From positions 1 to 64,000 of the forward strand of contig CAIQAB010000021.1 of the NCBI GenBank assembly GCA_903869675.1: DNA of 64,000 nucleotides, read 5' to 3'. This document shows, one piece after another, positions 54,733-64,000 of this stretch; positions within the stretch are counted from its first letter, which is position 1; each line of letters starts with the position of its first letter. The position numbers and the translations under genes are program-made. The notes under the pieces are model-generated. The model saw only the letters and a program-made list of their open reading frames with translations. It was not told the DNA's origin and did no database searches. This DNA comes from an uncultured Verrucomicrobiota bacterium. GTDB taxonomy: Bacteria > Verrucomicrobiota > Verrucomicrobiia > Opitutales > Opitutaceae.

Positions 54733-56760
54733 TCAGGCCGGCGCAGGCGCCGGCGTGCCGCCCAGTGCCTCGGGCTCCTCCCGCGGCGCGGCAGGACGAA
54801 CCTCCGGCTTGGCGCTCGCCGGGATCGGGGGCGGCTCAGGCAAAGCGATGGGAGAACGGATTTCCCCGAATTCGAGGATTTCGTTCACGTGGCGCCCTTC
54901 GATCGTCTCGTGCTCCAGCAGGGCCTCGGTGATCTTATCGAGGGCAGCGCGGTGGCCGAGGATGATCTCGCGGGCGCGGGCATATTGCTCGTCGACGATC
55001 TTCTTCACTTCGGAGTCGATGGTGCGCGACGTCTCCTCGCTGTGATTTTGCGAACGGGTAATCTCGCGGCCCAGAAAAACCGTGTCCTCGTTCGAGCCAA
55101 AAGCGATGGGCCCCAGGATACTCATGCCCCAATCGCACACCATGTGGCGGGCGAGCTTGGAGGCCTGGCGGATGTCTCCCGAGGCCCCGGAGGTGATGTC
55201 CCCCAAGACCGTCTCCTCGGCAATGCGCCCGCCGAAGAGCGTCGCGAGCTGATTTAGCATGCGGCGCTTGGCATAGTTGTAGGTATCCTTTGACGGGATA
55301 TACATCGTGCTACCAAGCGAACGACCGCGGGGGATGATGGTGACCTTGTGGACTGGCATCGTCTCGTCTTTGATCACGGCGGAGACGAGTGCGTGGCCGG
55401 CCTCGTGCACCGCGACAATCTTGCGGTCCTCGGCGTCCATGCCTTTGCGTCGCTCGAGGCCGAAGAGCACCTTGTTGCGGGCGTCGTCCACATCTTGGGC
55501 ATCCACGCGCTTCTTGTTCCGGCGGGCGGCCAGCAAGGCTGATTCGTTCAGCAGGTTGGCCAACTCGGCACCGGAGAGACCAGGCGTGCCGCGGGCCACG
55601 ACGTTCAAATCGACGTCGTCGGCGAGAGGGATCTTGCGGGCGTGGACCTTGAGGATCTGCTCGCGGCCGGCGAGATCGGGCAGGTCGACGTAGATCTGGC
55701 GGTCAAATCGGCCCGGACGCAGCAGGGCCTGGTCGAGCACATCGGCACGGTTGGTCGCGGCGATGATGATCACACCCTCGGAGGTGTCGAAACCGTCCAT
55801 CTCGACCAGCATCGAGTTTAACGTCTGCTCGCGCTCGTCGTTGCCGCCGCCGAGGCCGGCGCCGCGCTGGCGACCGACCGCATCGATTTCGTCGATAAAG
55901 ATAATGCAGGGGGCGTTTTTCCGGCCCTGCTCAAACATGTCGCGCACGCGGCTGGCGCCGACGCCCACAAACATCTCCACGAAATCCGAACCGCTCACGC
56001 TGAAGAAGGGCACATCGGCCTCGCCCGCGACCGCCTTGGCCAGAAGGGTCTTGCCGGTGCCGGGAGGGCCGACGAGGAGGATGCCCTTGGGTATCTTGCC
56101 ACCAATCTTTTGGAATTTCTTCGGGTCTTTGAGGAAATCAACCACCTCGGAAATCTCCTGCTTGGCCTCATCGCAACCAGCCACCGTGGCGAAGGTCGCC
56201 TTGTCGCGATCGCGACTGAGCAGCTTGGCCTTGCTTTTGCCAAAGCTCAGCGCGCCGCGTCCGGCGTTCTTGAGCTGGCGGACAAAAAGAAAATACAGGA
56301 GCCCGAGAATGAGGAAAATCGGGAGGAGATTGATGACGAGATTGCTCCAGACTCCGGAGGCTGGCGTCTGTTTGAAGACACCCGTTTTTTCGAGGCGCTC
56401 ATAGGTCTCGTCGGTCAAACGACCGGCTGCGCGGAACTGGTTGGTCTTGGCCCCGCCGCCCTCAACCGCGAGGGTGGGCTCGGTAGCTTCGCCGGTGATG
56501 TCATACCAGTAAGGCGCACCGCTGCCGTTATAGCGCAGCATGCCTTCCTTGACCTGGCCTTTCTCGGCTAGTTCGACGACCTCGGTGATCTTGAGCACCG
56601 CCACACCCTGAGTCTTCGCCGGATTGAGCATCAACACGGCGAGGATGGTCGCCAGCAATGCGATCCAAATCAGCCACATGCGGGGCTGGAATTTGTCCGG
56701 AGGCAGATTTTTGAGCGGGCGCCGCGGAGACTTGGAACTGTCTTGGGTGGGATCAGGCAT
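54733..56760 (-). CDS. ftsH: ATP-dependent zinc metalloprotease FtsH
   Basis: 675 residues from ATG 56760 ([16 protein letters not shown]); the in-frame start at 56799 is less likely. Two membrane helices (residues about 29-46 and 141-160) bracket a periplasmic segment. The AAA domain has Walker A GPPGTGKT (231-238), Walker [14 protein letters not shown] and the SRH-like [20 protein letters not shown]. The metalloprotease site is HEAGH near residue 445. The C-terminal ends in a Pro/Ala-rich tail. It degrades unneeded membrane and regulatory proteins. It shares the strand with tilS 96 bases upstream. Confidence 0.97.
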   Translation of the reverse strand: MPDPTQDSSKSPRRPLKNLPPDKFQPRMWLIWIALLATILAVLMLNPAKTQGVAVLKITEVVELAEKGQVKEGMLRYNGSGAPYWYDITGEATEPTLAVEGGGAKTNQFRAAGRLTDETYERLEKTGVFKQTPASGVWSNLVINLLPIFLILGLLYFLFVRQLKNAGRGALSFGKSKAKLLSRDRDKATFATVAGCDEAKQEISEVVDFLKDPKKFQKIGGKIPKGILLVGPPGTGKTLLAKAVAGEADVPFFSVSGSDFVEMFVGVGASRVRDMFEQGRKNAPCIIFIDEIDAVGRQRGAGLGGGNDEREQTLNSMLVEMDGFDTSEGVIIIAATNRADVLDQALLRPGRFDRQIYVDLPDLAGREQILKVHARKIPLADDVDLNVVARGTPGLSGAELANLLNESALLAARRNKKRVDAQDVDDARNKVLFGLERRKGMDAEDRKIVAVHEAGHALVSAVIKDETMPVHKVTIIPRGRSLGSTMYIPSKDTYNYAKRRMLNQLATLFGGRIAEETVLGDITSGASGDIRQASKLARHMVCDWGMSILGPIAFGSNEDTVFLGREITRSQNHSEETSRTIDSEVKKIVDEQYARAREIILGHRAALDKITEALLEHETIEGRHVNEILEFGEIRSPIALPEPPPIPASAKPEVRPAAPREEPEALGGTPAPAPA

Positions 56761-56856
56761 CAGAGAATGGACTAGGGGAAGACGGTGCAGGTTCCACATT
56801 CATAAGTCAACGAACGCAGGTAGTTCCCCGCCTCGGCGATCACTTGCTCCATCCCG

Positions 56857-57885
56857 TCAGGCCGGGACGCAGGTCAAACGGGCCCGCCCGCGCAGAGCAA
56901 AATGTCCCGCCCCGAGACTCTGCCGTGCGCCGGGCCGGCCGGAAACCACAAGATCCAGCAAGGCATTGAATCCCTTGCGATTGAGGTCCGTGCACACGGG
57001 CGTGCTTTCCAGCCAACGCCGCACCGCGCGGCGCACGATGGCGCGGGGCAAACCCGCCAGCGGACGCAAGGCGAGGCCGCCGCGCGCATCCATGCGCGTT
57101 ACACGATCCACCCAAGCCTCCAGCGCGTCATCGTCCTCCTCCAGTAGTTCGCGCGACAAGGCCAGCCCGCCCAGCGCATCACGGCCCGGCTCGGCCGCGA
57201 TGTCCCGCCAGGCCGGCACCAACGCGGCTCGCACCCGATTCCGCAGAAAAGCCGGTGATTCATTGGAAGCATCTTCCCGCCAAGTTCCGCCAGCGGCACG
57301 AAGCGCGGCGGCCAATTCGGCTTTGTCGAGGTTGAGCAGCGGACGCAGATGCACCCGCCCAAGTGACGGCTGCGCATGCACCGGCCTCGGCGCGGAAAGC
57401 CCCGCCGCGCCCGACCCGCGTGCCAGTCGCATAAAGAACGTCTCCGCCACGTCGTCGCGGTGGTGTCCGGTAAACAAACTCGTTGCCCGCCGCCGCTTCA
57501 GGGTGGTGGCGAAAAACGCCATGCGCCCCGCCCGTGCCTCGGCTTCGGACGCATACGGCTGCTTGCCTGCGCGGGTTCCGCCAACGCACGTCACGCCCAA
57601 CCCGGCGCAAAGCGCCGCGCAAAACCGGGCATCGCCCGCCGAAGCCCGCCCCCGCAAGCGGTGGTTAAAATGCAGGGCCAGCATCCGCGTCCGGCGTTCG
57701 GGAAAATGCGCCCAAAGTAAAAGTAGAAGCGACACCGAATCCGCCCCGCCCGAAAGCGCCACCGCCCAACGGGCGTTCGGCGGCGAGGTCTCCGCCCAGC
57801 GCAGCACCGCCGCGTGCAAGCGCCCGCGGGGGATAGCTACGGCAAGACGAGCGGCGACGGCAGACCAGAAGCTTTTTTCAACCAC
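56857..57885 (-). CDS. tilS: tRNA(Ile)-lysidine synthase
   Basis: TilS modifies C34 of tRNA-Ile(CAU) to lysidine. The PP-loop ALSGGADS lies near residues 43-50; LALHFNHRLRGRAS, TGHHRDDVAETFFMRLARGSGAAGL and RPLLNLDKAELAAAL are family hallmarks. I choose GTG 57885, 342 residues, because the frame upstream runs into the GxxExxY region; the real start is uncertain. That GTG lies inside the left inverted repeat of the neighbouring element, so the element may supply the start or have displaced an earlier one. C-terminal domain short. Confidence 0.85.
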   Translation of the reverse strand: MVEKSFWSAVAARLAVAIPRGRLHAAVLRWAETSPPNARWAVALSGGADSVSLLLLLWAHFPERRTRMLALHFNHRLRGRASAGDARFCAALCAGLGVTCVGGTRAGKQPYASEAEARAGRMAFFATTLKRRRATSLFTGHHRDDVAETFFMRLARGSGAAGLSAPRPVHAQPSLGRVHLRPLLNLDKAELAAALRAAGGTWREDASNESPAFLRNRVRAALVPAWRDIAAEPGRDALGGLALSRELLEEDDDALEAWVDRVTRMDARGGLALRPLAGLPRAIVRRAVRRWLESTPVCTDLNRKGFNALLDLVVSGRPGARQSLGAGHFALRGRARLTCVPA

Positions 57886-57914
57886 AGATAACACGGATAA
57901 ACACGGATAAAATC
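57880..57914 (+). repeat. Left inverted repeat of the GxxExxY element
   Basis: 35 bases that match the reverse complement of 58289-58323 at 31 positions; the four differences are all A versus G. It contains tandem 10-bp blocks ACACGGATAA at 57891-57910 with a third, diverged block before them. Confidence 0.85.
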
Positions 57915-57928
57915 TGAATAAAAACCTA

Positions 57929-58306
57929 CTAACGAACCACCCGTTTCCACCTAAGATCGTTGAATTTAAAATTGAGCAACAGAGCGAGCCGCAAGTCAGT
58001 AATCGTGAGGTATCCAATCATTTGGGCGATATGCGTGTCCGTGAAGTTCTCCGTGACTTTGGGGTCTACAATTACGAGATCATTTACGATCAAATCCGGA
58101 ACAAGCGTATCCACAACGATACCGTCGTAGAGCACGTCAAACCTTCGCTGCTGCTCCACTTTAAATCCGCGCTTCCGTAACTCGATGACCAGCGCATTCT
58201 CATACGCTTTCTCATTCAAGCCGGGCTTGAGTTTATTAAGCACCGTCATGGCGGCACCGATGATCCCCTCGGACAACTCGCGATGGATGATCTTATCCGT
58301 GTCCAT
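57929..58306 (-). CDS. GxxExxY protein (PD-(D/E)xK nuclease-like)
   Basis: 125 residues with the naming motif GLNEKAY (Gly 29, Glu 32, Tyr 35) and VLNKLKPGLNEKAYENAL. VVDTLVPDLIVNDLVIVDPKV supplies a PD...D-x-K arrangement (Asp 71, Asp 81, Lys 83) like PD-(D/E)xK nucleases; most family members I recall have E-L-K here. The end LLLNFKFNDLRWKRVV is typical of the family (TIGR04256). Function unknown; relatives occur within rRNA intervening sequences. The start codon (58304-58306) sits inside the right inverted repeat, so the gene and its ends form one unit. Confidence 0.92.
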   Translation of the reverse strand: MDTDKIIHRELSEGIIGAAMTVLNKLKPGLNEKAYENALVIELRKRGFKVEQQRRFDVLYDGIVVDTLVPDLIVNDLVIVDPKVTENFTDTHIAQMIGYLTITDLRLALLLNFKFNDLRWKRVVR

Positions 58307-58323
58307 CCGTGTTATCCGTGGTT
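58289..58323 (-). repeat. Right inverted repeat of the GxxExxY element
   Basis: Reverse complement of the left arm with four A/G differences. It contains three ATCCGTG blocks and covers the first codons (MDTDKI) of the GxxExxY gene. Confidence 0.85.
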
Positions 58324-58345
58324 AATCTTTCTTAAACTTAACCCC

Positions 58346-59614
58346 TCAGCCGAAACGCAGCATGTCGCGGCCGAAATACGGCACGAGCGCGGCGGGGAGC
58401 TTCACCGTGCCGTCGGGTTGGAGGTTGTTCTCCAGGAGAGCCGCCAGCACGCGCGGCACGGCGAGGCCAGAGCCGTTTAGCGTGTGCACGAGCTCGGGTT
58501 TGCCTTCGGTATTGCGGAAACGGATCTGCGCGCGGCGGGCTTGGAAACTCTCGAAATTCGAGCAGCTCGAGACCTCCAGCCAGCGCTGCTGGCCGGCCGC
58601 CCAGACTTCGAGATCGTATTTTTTGGCTTGGGAAAAACCGACATCGCCGCCGCACATGAGAAGCACGCGGTAGGGCAGCTCGAGTTTGCGCAGGAGGTTT
58701 TCCGCGTCGGTGCGGAGCAGATCGAGCTCCGCATAGCTGTTCTCGGGATGCACCCACTTGAGCAACTCGACCTTGTCGAACTGGTGCAGGCGATTGAGCC
58801 CGCGGACGTCCTTGCCATAGCTGCCCGCCTCGCGGCGGAAACACGGTGTGTAGGCGGCCCGCTTCACCGGCAGGACCTCGGCATCGAGGATCTCATCCCG
58901 GAAGAAATTGGTCAGCGGCACCTCGGCGGTGGGCACGGCGTAGAAGCCATCCGCGACCGCCTCATACATCTGGCCCTCCTTGTCGGGGAGCTGACCGGTG
59001 GCGGTGGCGCTGGCGGCGTTTACGAAGATAGGCGGATTCACCTCGGTGTAACCGGCCGCGACCGCCTCATCTAAAAAGAACTGGAGCAGGGCCCGCACGA
59101 TGCGCGCACCATCACCGATGTAGAAGGGGAAACCTGCGCCGGTGACCTTGGAGCCGCGGGCGAAGTCGATGAGTTTATCGAAGCCCGGAATCTCCCAGTG
59201 CGGCCTGGCAACCGGCGAGAGTCCCTCGCAAGTGCCCCATGTGGCGAAGGTGACGTTCTCCTCCGGGGTGCGGCCCTCGGGCACGCTCTCGTGGGGCAGA
59301 TTGGGCAGCGTGAGCATGGCCGCACGGTGCTTGGACTCGATCTCGCCCAGTCCGGCCTCGCGGGCCTTCACCTCGGCCGAGACCGTCTTCATCTCCTGCA
59401 CCTTGGCGATGAACTCCGGCGAACCTTTGGGCAGACGGGCCATCTCGGTGTTGGCGGCCTTTTGTTTGGCGCGCAAGGCCTCGACCTCGGCCAACTGGAC
59501 ACGCCAGGCGGCGTCGAGCGCGAGCACGGCGTCGAGATCGACCTCGAGATGTTTTTTCGCGATGGCGGCGCGGACGAGTTCAGGCGATTCGCGGAGGAGC
59601 TTGGGATCGAGCAT
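58346..59614 (-). CDS. serS: Seryl-tRNA synthetase
   Basis: 422 residues from ATG 59614 (MLDPKLLRESPELVRAAI); the frame continues upstream only as a shadow of the ABC gene. The N-terminal helical arm (about residues 30-100, coiled coil binding the tRNA variable arm) precedes a class II core: GAGFPFYIGDGARIVRALLQFFLDEA, PTAEVPLTNFFRDEI, RREAGSYGKDVRGLNRLHQFDKVE and the motif 3 region LNGSGLAVPRVLAALLENN. It charges tRNA-Ser. Divergent from the ABC exporter gene. Confidence 0.97.
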   Translation of the reverse strand: MLDPKLLRESPELVRAAIAKKHLEVDLDAVLALDAAWRVQLAEVEALRAKQKAANTEMARLPKGSPEFIAKVQEMKTVSAEVKAREAGLGEIESKHRAAMLTLPNLPHESVPEGRTPEENVTFATWGTCEGLSPVARPHWEIPGFDKLIDFARGSKVTGAGFPFYIGDGARIVRALLQFFLDEAVAAGYTEVNPPIFVNAASATATGQLPDKEGQMYEAVADGFYAVPTAEVPLTNFFRDEILDAEVLPVKRAAYTPCFRREAGSYGKDVRGLNRLHQFDKVELLKWVHPENSYAELDLLRTDAENLLRKLELPYRVLLMCGGDVGFSQAKKYDLEVWAAGQQRWLEVSSCSNFESFQARRAQIRFRNTEGKPELVHTLNGSGLAVPRVLAALLENNLQPDGTVKLPAALVPYFGRDMLRFG

Positions 59615-59731
59615 GGCAGGCGGGTAAAGGTGTGCAGCAGACCGGAAACGCGGCACCCGCGTCAACAATTGCCTTCCCATGCAGAAGCAGGGAAACACCA
59701 TACAGCACTTGCAAACGCCCAATCCCGCCCC

Positions 59732-61597
<1,866 letters not shown>

Positions 61598-61629
61598 CAA
61601 AGCCATCGATCAACCATATCGAGAACTAT

Positions 61630-61860
61630 ATGAAGACCATCACGCTTAACGTAAGCGAACCGGTTTATGCCGATTTCCAGCGTTATGCTCGCGAGCAAGA
61701 TCGCCCCGCCTCGGAATTAATGCGCGAGGCGATGGAGTCGTATCGCCGCGCGAACATTCGTCCTTCCAAAAGCTTGCGTGATCGGCAACCGGCTTCGGTC
61801 GAGGCGGTTCGCCAACCTTGGACGGATCGCGAGGGACTGCTCGGTGATATCTTGGATTAG
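61630..61860 (+). CDS. Ribbon-helix-helix-type antitoxin
   Basis: 76 residues from ATG 61630 (MKTITLNVSEPVYADFQ). MKTITLNVSEPVYADFQRYAREQDRPASELMREAMESY is a ribbon-helix-helix DNA-binding fold, and the C-terminal part (VRQPWTDREGLLGDILD) would wrap the toxin. A TTG at 61594 would extend it into the ABC gene's stop. It lies 11 bases before the PIN toxin gene, the usual antitoxin-first order, and probably represses the pair. Confidence 0.85.
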   Translation: MKTITLNVSEPVYADFQRYAREQDRPASELMREAMESYRRANIRPSKSLRDRQPASVEAVRQPWTDREGLLGDILD

Positions 61861-61871
61861 TCTGTTCCCTG

Positions 61872-62309
61872 ATGCTATACGGGATCGATACCACTTTTCT
61901 GGTTCAGCTGGAAATCCTTGAGGCCCCGGGTCACGCCGCCGCCACACGCTGGCTGGACACCATGCTATCGCGGCACGACCAACCGCTGGCCCTCGCACCG
62001 CAAGTCCTGACCGAGTTTATCCATGCGACGACCGACCCGAAACGTTTTGTTCGGCCATTGACCATCGAGCAAGCCGTCGAGCGGGCGCAACATTGGTGGG
62101 AATCGTTGGAAGTTCGCCCGACCTACCCCACCTTGGATTCCACCCGCTTGACGCTCTCGTGGATGCGACAACACCGCCTGGGGCGCAAACGACTCCTCGA
62201 TACCCAATTAGCGGCCACCTACTACGCCGCCGGCATCGGGCGCCTGCTGACCCTGAATGTGGCTGATTTCTCGGTCTTTGGCGTGTTTCAGATCGAAACC
62301 ATCGACTAA
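61872..62309 (+). CDS. PIN-domain VapC-type toxin
   Basis: 145 residues. The four acidic residues of the PIN active site are visible: Asp 6 (GIDTTFLVQLE), Glu 48 (VLTEFIHATTD), Asp 110 (RLLDTQLAATYY) and Asp 132 (TLNVADFSVF). PIN toxins are Mg-dependent ribonucleases that cut tRNA or rRNA and stop growth when their antitoxin is lost. Start ATG 61872. The pair sits behind the ABC gene and appears inserted there. Confidence 0.88.
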   Translation: MLYGIDTTFLVQLEILEAPGHAAATRWLDTMLSRHDQPLALAPQVLTEFIHATTDPKRFVRPLTIEQAVERAQHWWESLEVRPTYPTLDSTRLTLSWMRQHRLGRKRLLDTQLAATYYAAGIGRLLTLNVADFSVFGVFQIETID

Positions 62310-62361
62310 ACGCGTGCGTCAAAAAGGTTCATCTCCAGTCAATCACCAGATCGAGCCCCCC

Positions 62362-62421
62362 TCCCTTCACTGCCGCAACGCAGTCTACCGCGAGCTTTAC
62401 GACCACCAGCTGCCGGCCTAG
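62362..62421 (+). pseudogene. Displaced relic of an MsbA-type C-terminus
   Basis: A 19-codon frame followed by TAG encodes SLHCRNAVYRELYDHQLPA. It aligns without gaps to the last 19 residues of the ABC exporter (ALYATNNLYRTLYDHQTHG) with 9 identities (L, N, Y, R, L, Y, D, H, Q). No start or upstream domain is present. It looks like the former 3' end of the exporter left behind when the toxin-antitoxin block entered. Confidence 0.6.
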
Positions 62422-62496
62422 CGCGCGGTCGCCCCGCCGACCAAATCCCAATTGCCTCCCGCCCGCCAGCGCTTCACTTCCACCCTTTCCCACGCG

Positions 62497-63261
62497 ATGC
62501 CCAACGCCGCCAAAACCGCCGCACCCCAGATCCTGCTCTGCCTGAAATGGGGCACACGCTACGGCTCCGATTACGTGAACCGCACCTACGCGATGGCCAT
62601 GCGCAACACGACGCGACCACTCCGCGTGGTCTGCTTTACCGACGATCCCGTCGGCATCCGGCCCGAGGTGGACGTGAAGCCCATGCCACCCTTCGACCTG
62701 CCCGAGCGCATGCGCTACCACCCGTTCCGTCGCATGTTTATCTTCCAGAAGGAACTCGCCGACCTCGATGGCAACGTCCTCCACCTCGACCTCGACCTGC
62801 TCATCACCGGCTCGATCGACGCCTTCTTTGACCACAAACCGGAACTGGATTTCGTCGTGGCCGAGAACTGGACCCAGCCCGGCCAGGGCATCGGCAACAT
62901 GTCCGTTTTTCGCTTCCGCGTCGGCGCGCTCACTCGGGTCTGGGACCGTTTCCGTCCCGATCCCATGGCGATGATGGACCTCTACCGCAACAGCCAGACC
63001 TTCGTCAGCCGCACGCTAGGCCACGTCGATTTTTATCCCGCCGAATGGTGTCTCAGTTTTAAGCACTCCCTGGTGCCCGCTTGGCCGCTCAACTTCATCA
63101 AGACCCCCGCGCTCCCGCCCGAGGCCCGCATCGTCGCCTTCACCGGCAAACCCGACATCGACGAGGCCGCGCGCGGCGAATGGCCGGTCACCGCCGGCTG
63201 GAAAAAGCTCTACAAGCACGTCCGTCCCACCCCTTGGATCAACGAACACTGGCGCTCATGA
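62497..63261 (+). CDS. Glycosyltransferase-like protein with DxD motif
   Basis: 254 residues from ATG 62497 (MPNAAKTAAPQILLC). LCLKWGTRYGSDYVNRTYAMAM and the later NVLHLDLDLLITGSIDAFFDHK give a DxD metal-nucleotide-sugar site as in GT8-like enzymes, and VVAENWTQPGQGIGNMSVFRF and YPAEWCLSFKHS resemble uncharacterised glycosyltransferases. Probably adds sugar to a surface polysaccharide; exact acceptor unknown. Its stop overlaps the next gene's start as ATGA. Confidence 0.75.
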   Translation: MPNAAKTAAPQILLCLKWGTRYGSDYVNRTYAMAMRNTTRPLRVVCFTDDPVGIRPEVDVKPMPPFDLPERMRYHPFRRMFIFQKELADLDGNVLHLDLDLLITGSIDAFFDHKPELDFVVAENWTQPGQGIGNMSVFRFRVGALTRVWDRFRPDPMAMMDLYRNSQTFVSRTLGHVDFYPAEWCLSFKHSLVPAWPLNFIKTPALPPEARIVAFTGKPDIDEAARGEWPVTAGWKKLYKHVRPTPWINEHWRS

Positions 63262-64000
63262 ACCCCGTCGCCGCCCAGGAACACCCCTTCTGGGACCGCG
63301 ATCCCCTTGCGCTGGTCGTCAACCTTGACGACCGCCCGGCCCGCTGGGCCGAAACCGTCGCCGCGGCCGCACCGCATCTGCCCACGAACCGGCTCGTCCG
63401 GCACTCCGCCGTGCGCGGCACGACCCTGCCCGGATATGGCGTGCCGCCCTGGTTTCGCGGCCGCCCCCGCGACCGCACCTGGGCCGGCCGCGCCGGCTGC
63501 CTCCTCTCCCACCGGTCCGCCCTCGAGCGCGCCCTGGCCGAGAACCGGGAATGGCTGCTCGTGCTCGAGGACGACGCCGTCTTCGACGACGCGTTCGACC
63601 CGGTTCTGCGCGCCCTCATCCCGCACCTCGACGCCCGTTCCGACTGGTCCGCCTGCTACTTTGGGGTCGGCGATCCGGTCGGTCCCTTCGAAAAACGCGC
63701 GGATCTCGCCCCCGGCTTCTCCCTGCATCGTATCGGCGGCGCCAACCACACCCACGCCTACCTGATCCACCGCCGCGCCCTCGCTCCGGTCCTCGCGCGC
63801 TGGCCCCGGGGGGATACGATCTGGCCTTGGCTGGTCCGGCACCGCGCGGTCGACCGCTGGTATCGACGCCACCTTGACGATCACGGGGAGGTGCTCGCCG
63901 TGTCCCCCTCCATGATCCGGCAACGCGTCGGCCTGTCCGATATCACCGGACGCCAAAACGGCGGAGCCGGCCAAAAGGGTCCGGTCACCCATGTCGGCGC
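63258..64000 (+). CDS. GT25-like glycosyltransferase (3' partial)
   Basis: Frame open from ATG 63258 to the window end (about 247 codons). LVVNLDDRPARW near the N-terminus, GCLLSHRSALERALAEN and WLLVLEDDAVFDDAFD are typical of GT25 LPS/glycan glycosyltransferases (LgtB type), with EDD as the metal site. HTHAYLIHRRALAPVLA continues the family pattern. It is translationally coupled to the previous glycosyltransferase-like gene, so both likely act in one surface-glycan pathway. C-terminus not seen. Confidence 0.85.
   Translation, partial: MNPVAAQEHPFWDRDPLALVVNLDDRPARWAETVAAAAPHLPTNRLVRHSAVRGTTLPGYGVPPWFRGRPRDRTWAGRAGCLLSHRSALERALAENREWLLVLEDDAVFDDAFDPVLRALIPHLDARSDWSACYFGVGDPVGPFEKRADLAPGFSLHRIGGANHTHAYLIHRRALAPVLARWPRGDTIWPWLVRHRAVDRWYRRHLDDHGEVLAVSPSMIRQRVGLSDITGRQNGGAGQKGPVTHVG

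Noticed and set aside
57915-58017. Longer tilS start at 58017
   Set aside because: It would read through the left inverted repeat and into the GxxExxY coding region antisense; the added residues are unlike TilS.
59198-59731. N-terminal extension of the ABC exporter frame
   Set aside because: Antisense to serS; the exporter begins at GTG 59732.

Overview
The window looks like chromosomal DNA of a free-living, flagellated, plant-polysaccharide-degrading bacterium of the Verrucomicrobiota, most likely Opitutaceae. This is an inference from gene content, not a search: high GC with strong G/C third-position bias, a secreted autotransporter-associated-repeat protein ending in a 'DPDGDGLSNFAEYA' type tail, a GxxExxY gene, cysteine-free-type L31/L36 proteins, and an uronate/arabinose/xylan utilisation region.

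Layout. 1-5000 is an accessory island: the end of a large Eco57I-type modification/restriction protein whose central part is AT-richer than its ends, a 32-codon remnant of the next gene, an orphan gene, and a 900-bp non-coding stretch holding a 21-bp-period degenerate tandem array. 5000-12150 holds housekeeping genes (ruvX, manC, rhodanese, an S26-type peptidase) and a minus-strand operon of a DUF2256 micro-protein, an SRPBCC-epimerase fusion and two FAD oxidoreductases. 12200-19800 is a minus-strand flagellar operon, motE-like > fliK > flgD > flgE > fliL > fliM > fliN > fliO > fliP > fliQ > fliR, with several 4-bp start/stop overlaps. 19980-26760 holds a Fur-family regulator, a small TPR-like protein, nadA, uvrB, a Na+/H+ antiporter, a SerB-like phosphatase and the L36/L31 pair.

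26900-47100 is a polysaccharide-utilisation region. GH51 arabinofuranosidase, GH39 xylosidase, GH115 alpha-glucuronidase, a GH78-like enzyme and a CE12 esterase are followed by the mannonate oxidoreductase and mannonate dehydratase steps of glucuronate catabolism. A sialate/acetylxylan-type esterase, an arabinose-type ABC importer (araFGH), a PL22-like oligogalacturonate lyase, a second CE12 esterase and a LacI-family repressor complete it. Together these can strip arabinose, acetyl and (methyl)glucuronate from glucuronoarabinoxylan or pectin and channel the uronate into central metabolism. A palindromic motif lies just upstream of the repressor start and, more weakly, before araF and the PL22 gene.

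47200-64000 holds a pseudopilin, the large repeat-rich secreted protein, two tandem PilT-type ATPases, ftsH, tilS, a GxxExxY gene bounded by 35-bp imperfect inverted repeats, serS, an MsbA-like ABC exporter, an RHH/PIN toxin-antitoxin pair followed by a displaced relic of an MsbA-type C-terminus, and two glycosyltransferase-like genes (the last cut by the window end). No rRNA, tRNA or CRISPR was seen. The least ordinary items are the inverted-repeat-bounded GxxExxY unit and its apparent solo end at 5.5 kb, the 21-bp array, the mosaic modification gene with its truncated neighbour, and the toxin-antitoxin insertion at the ABC gene.
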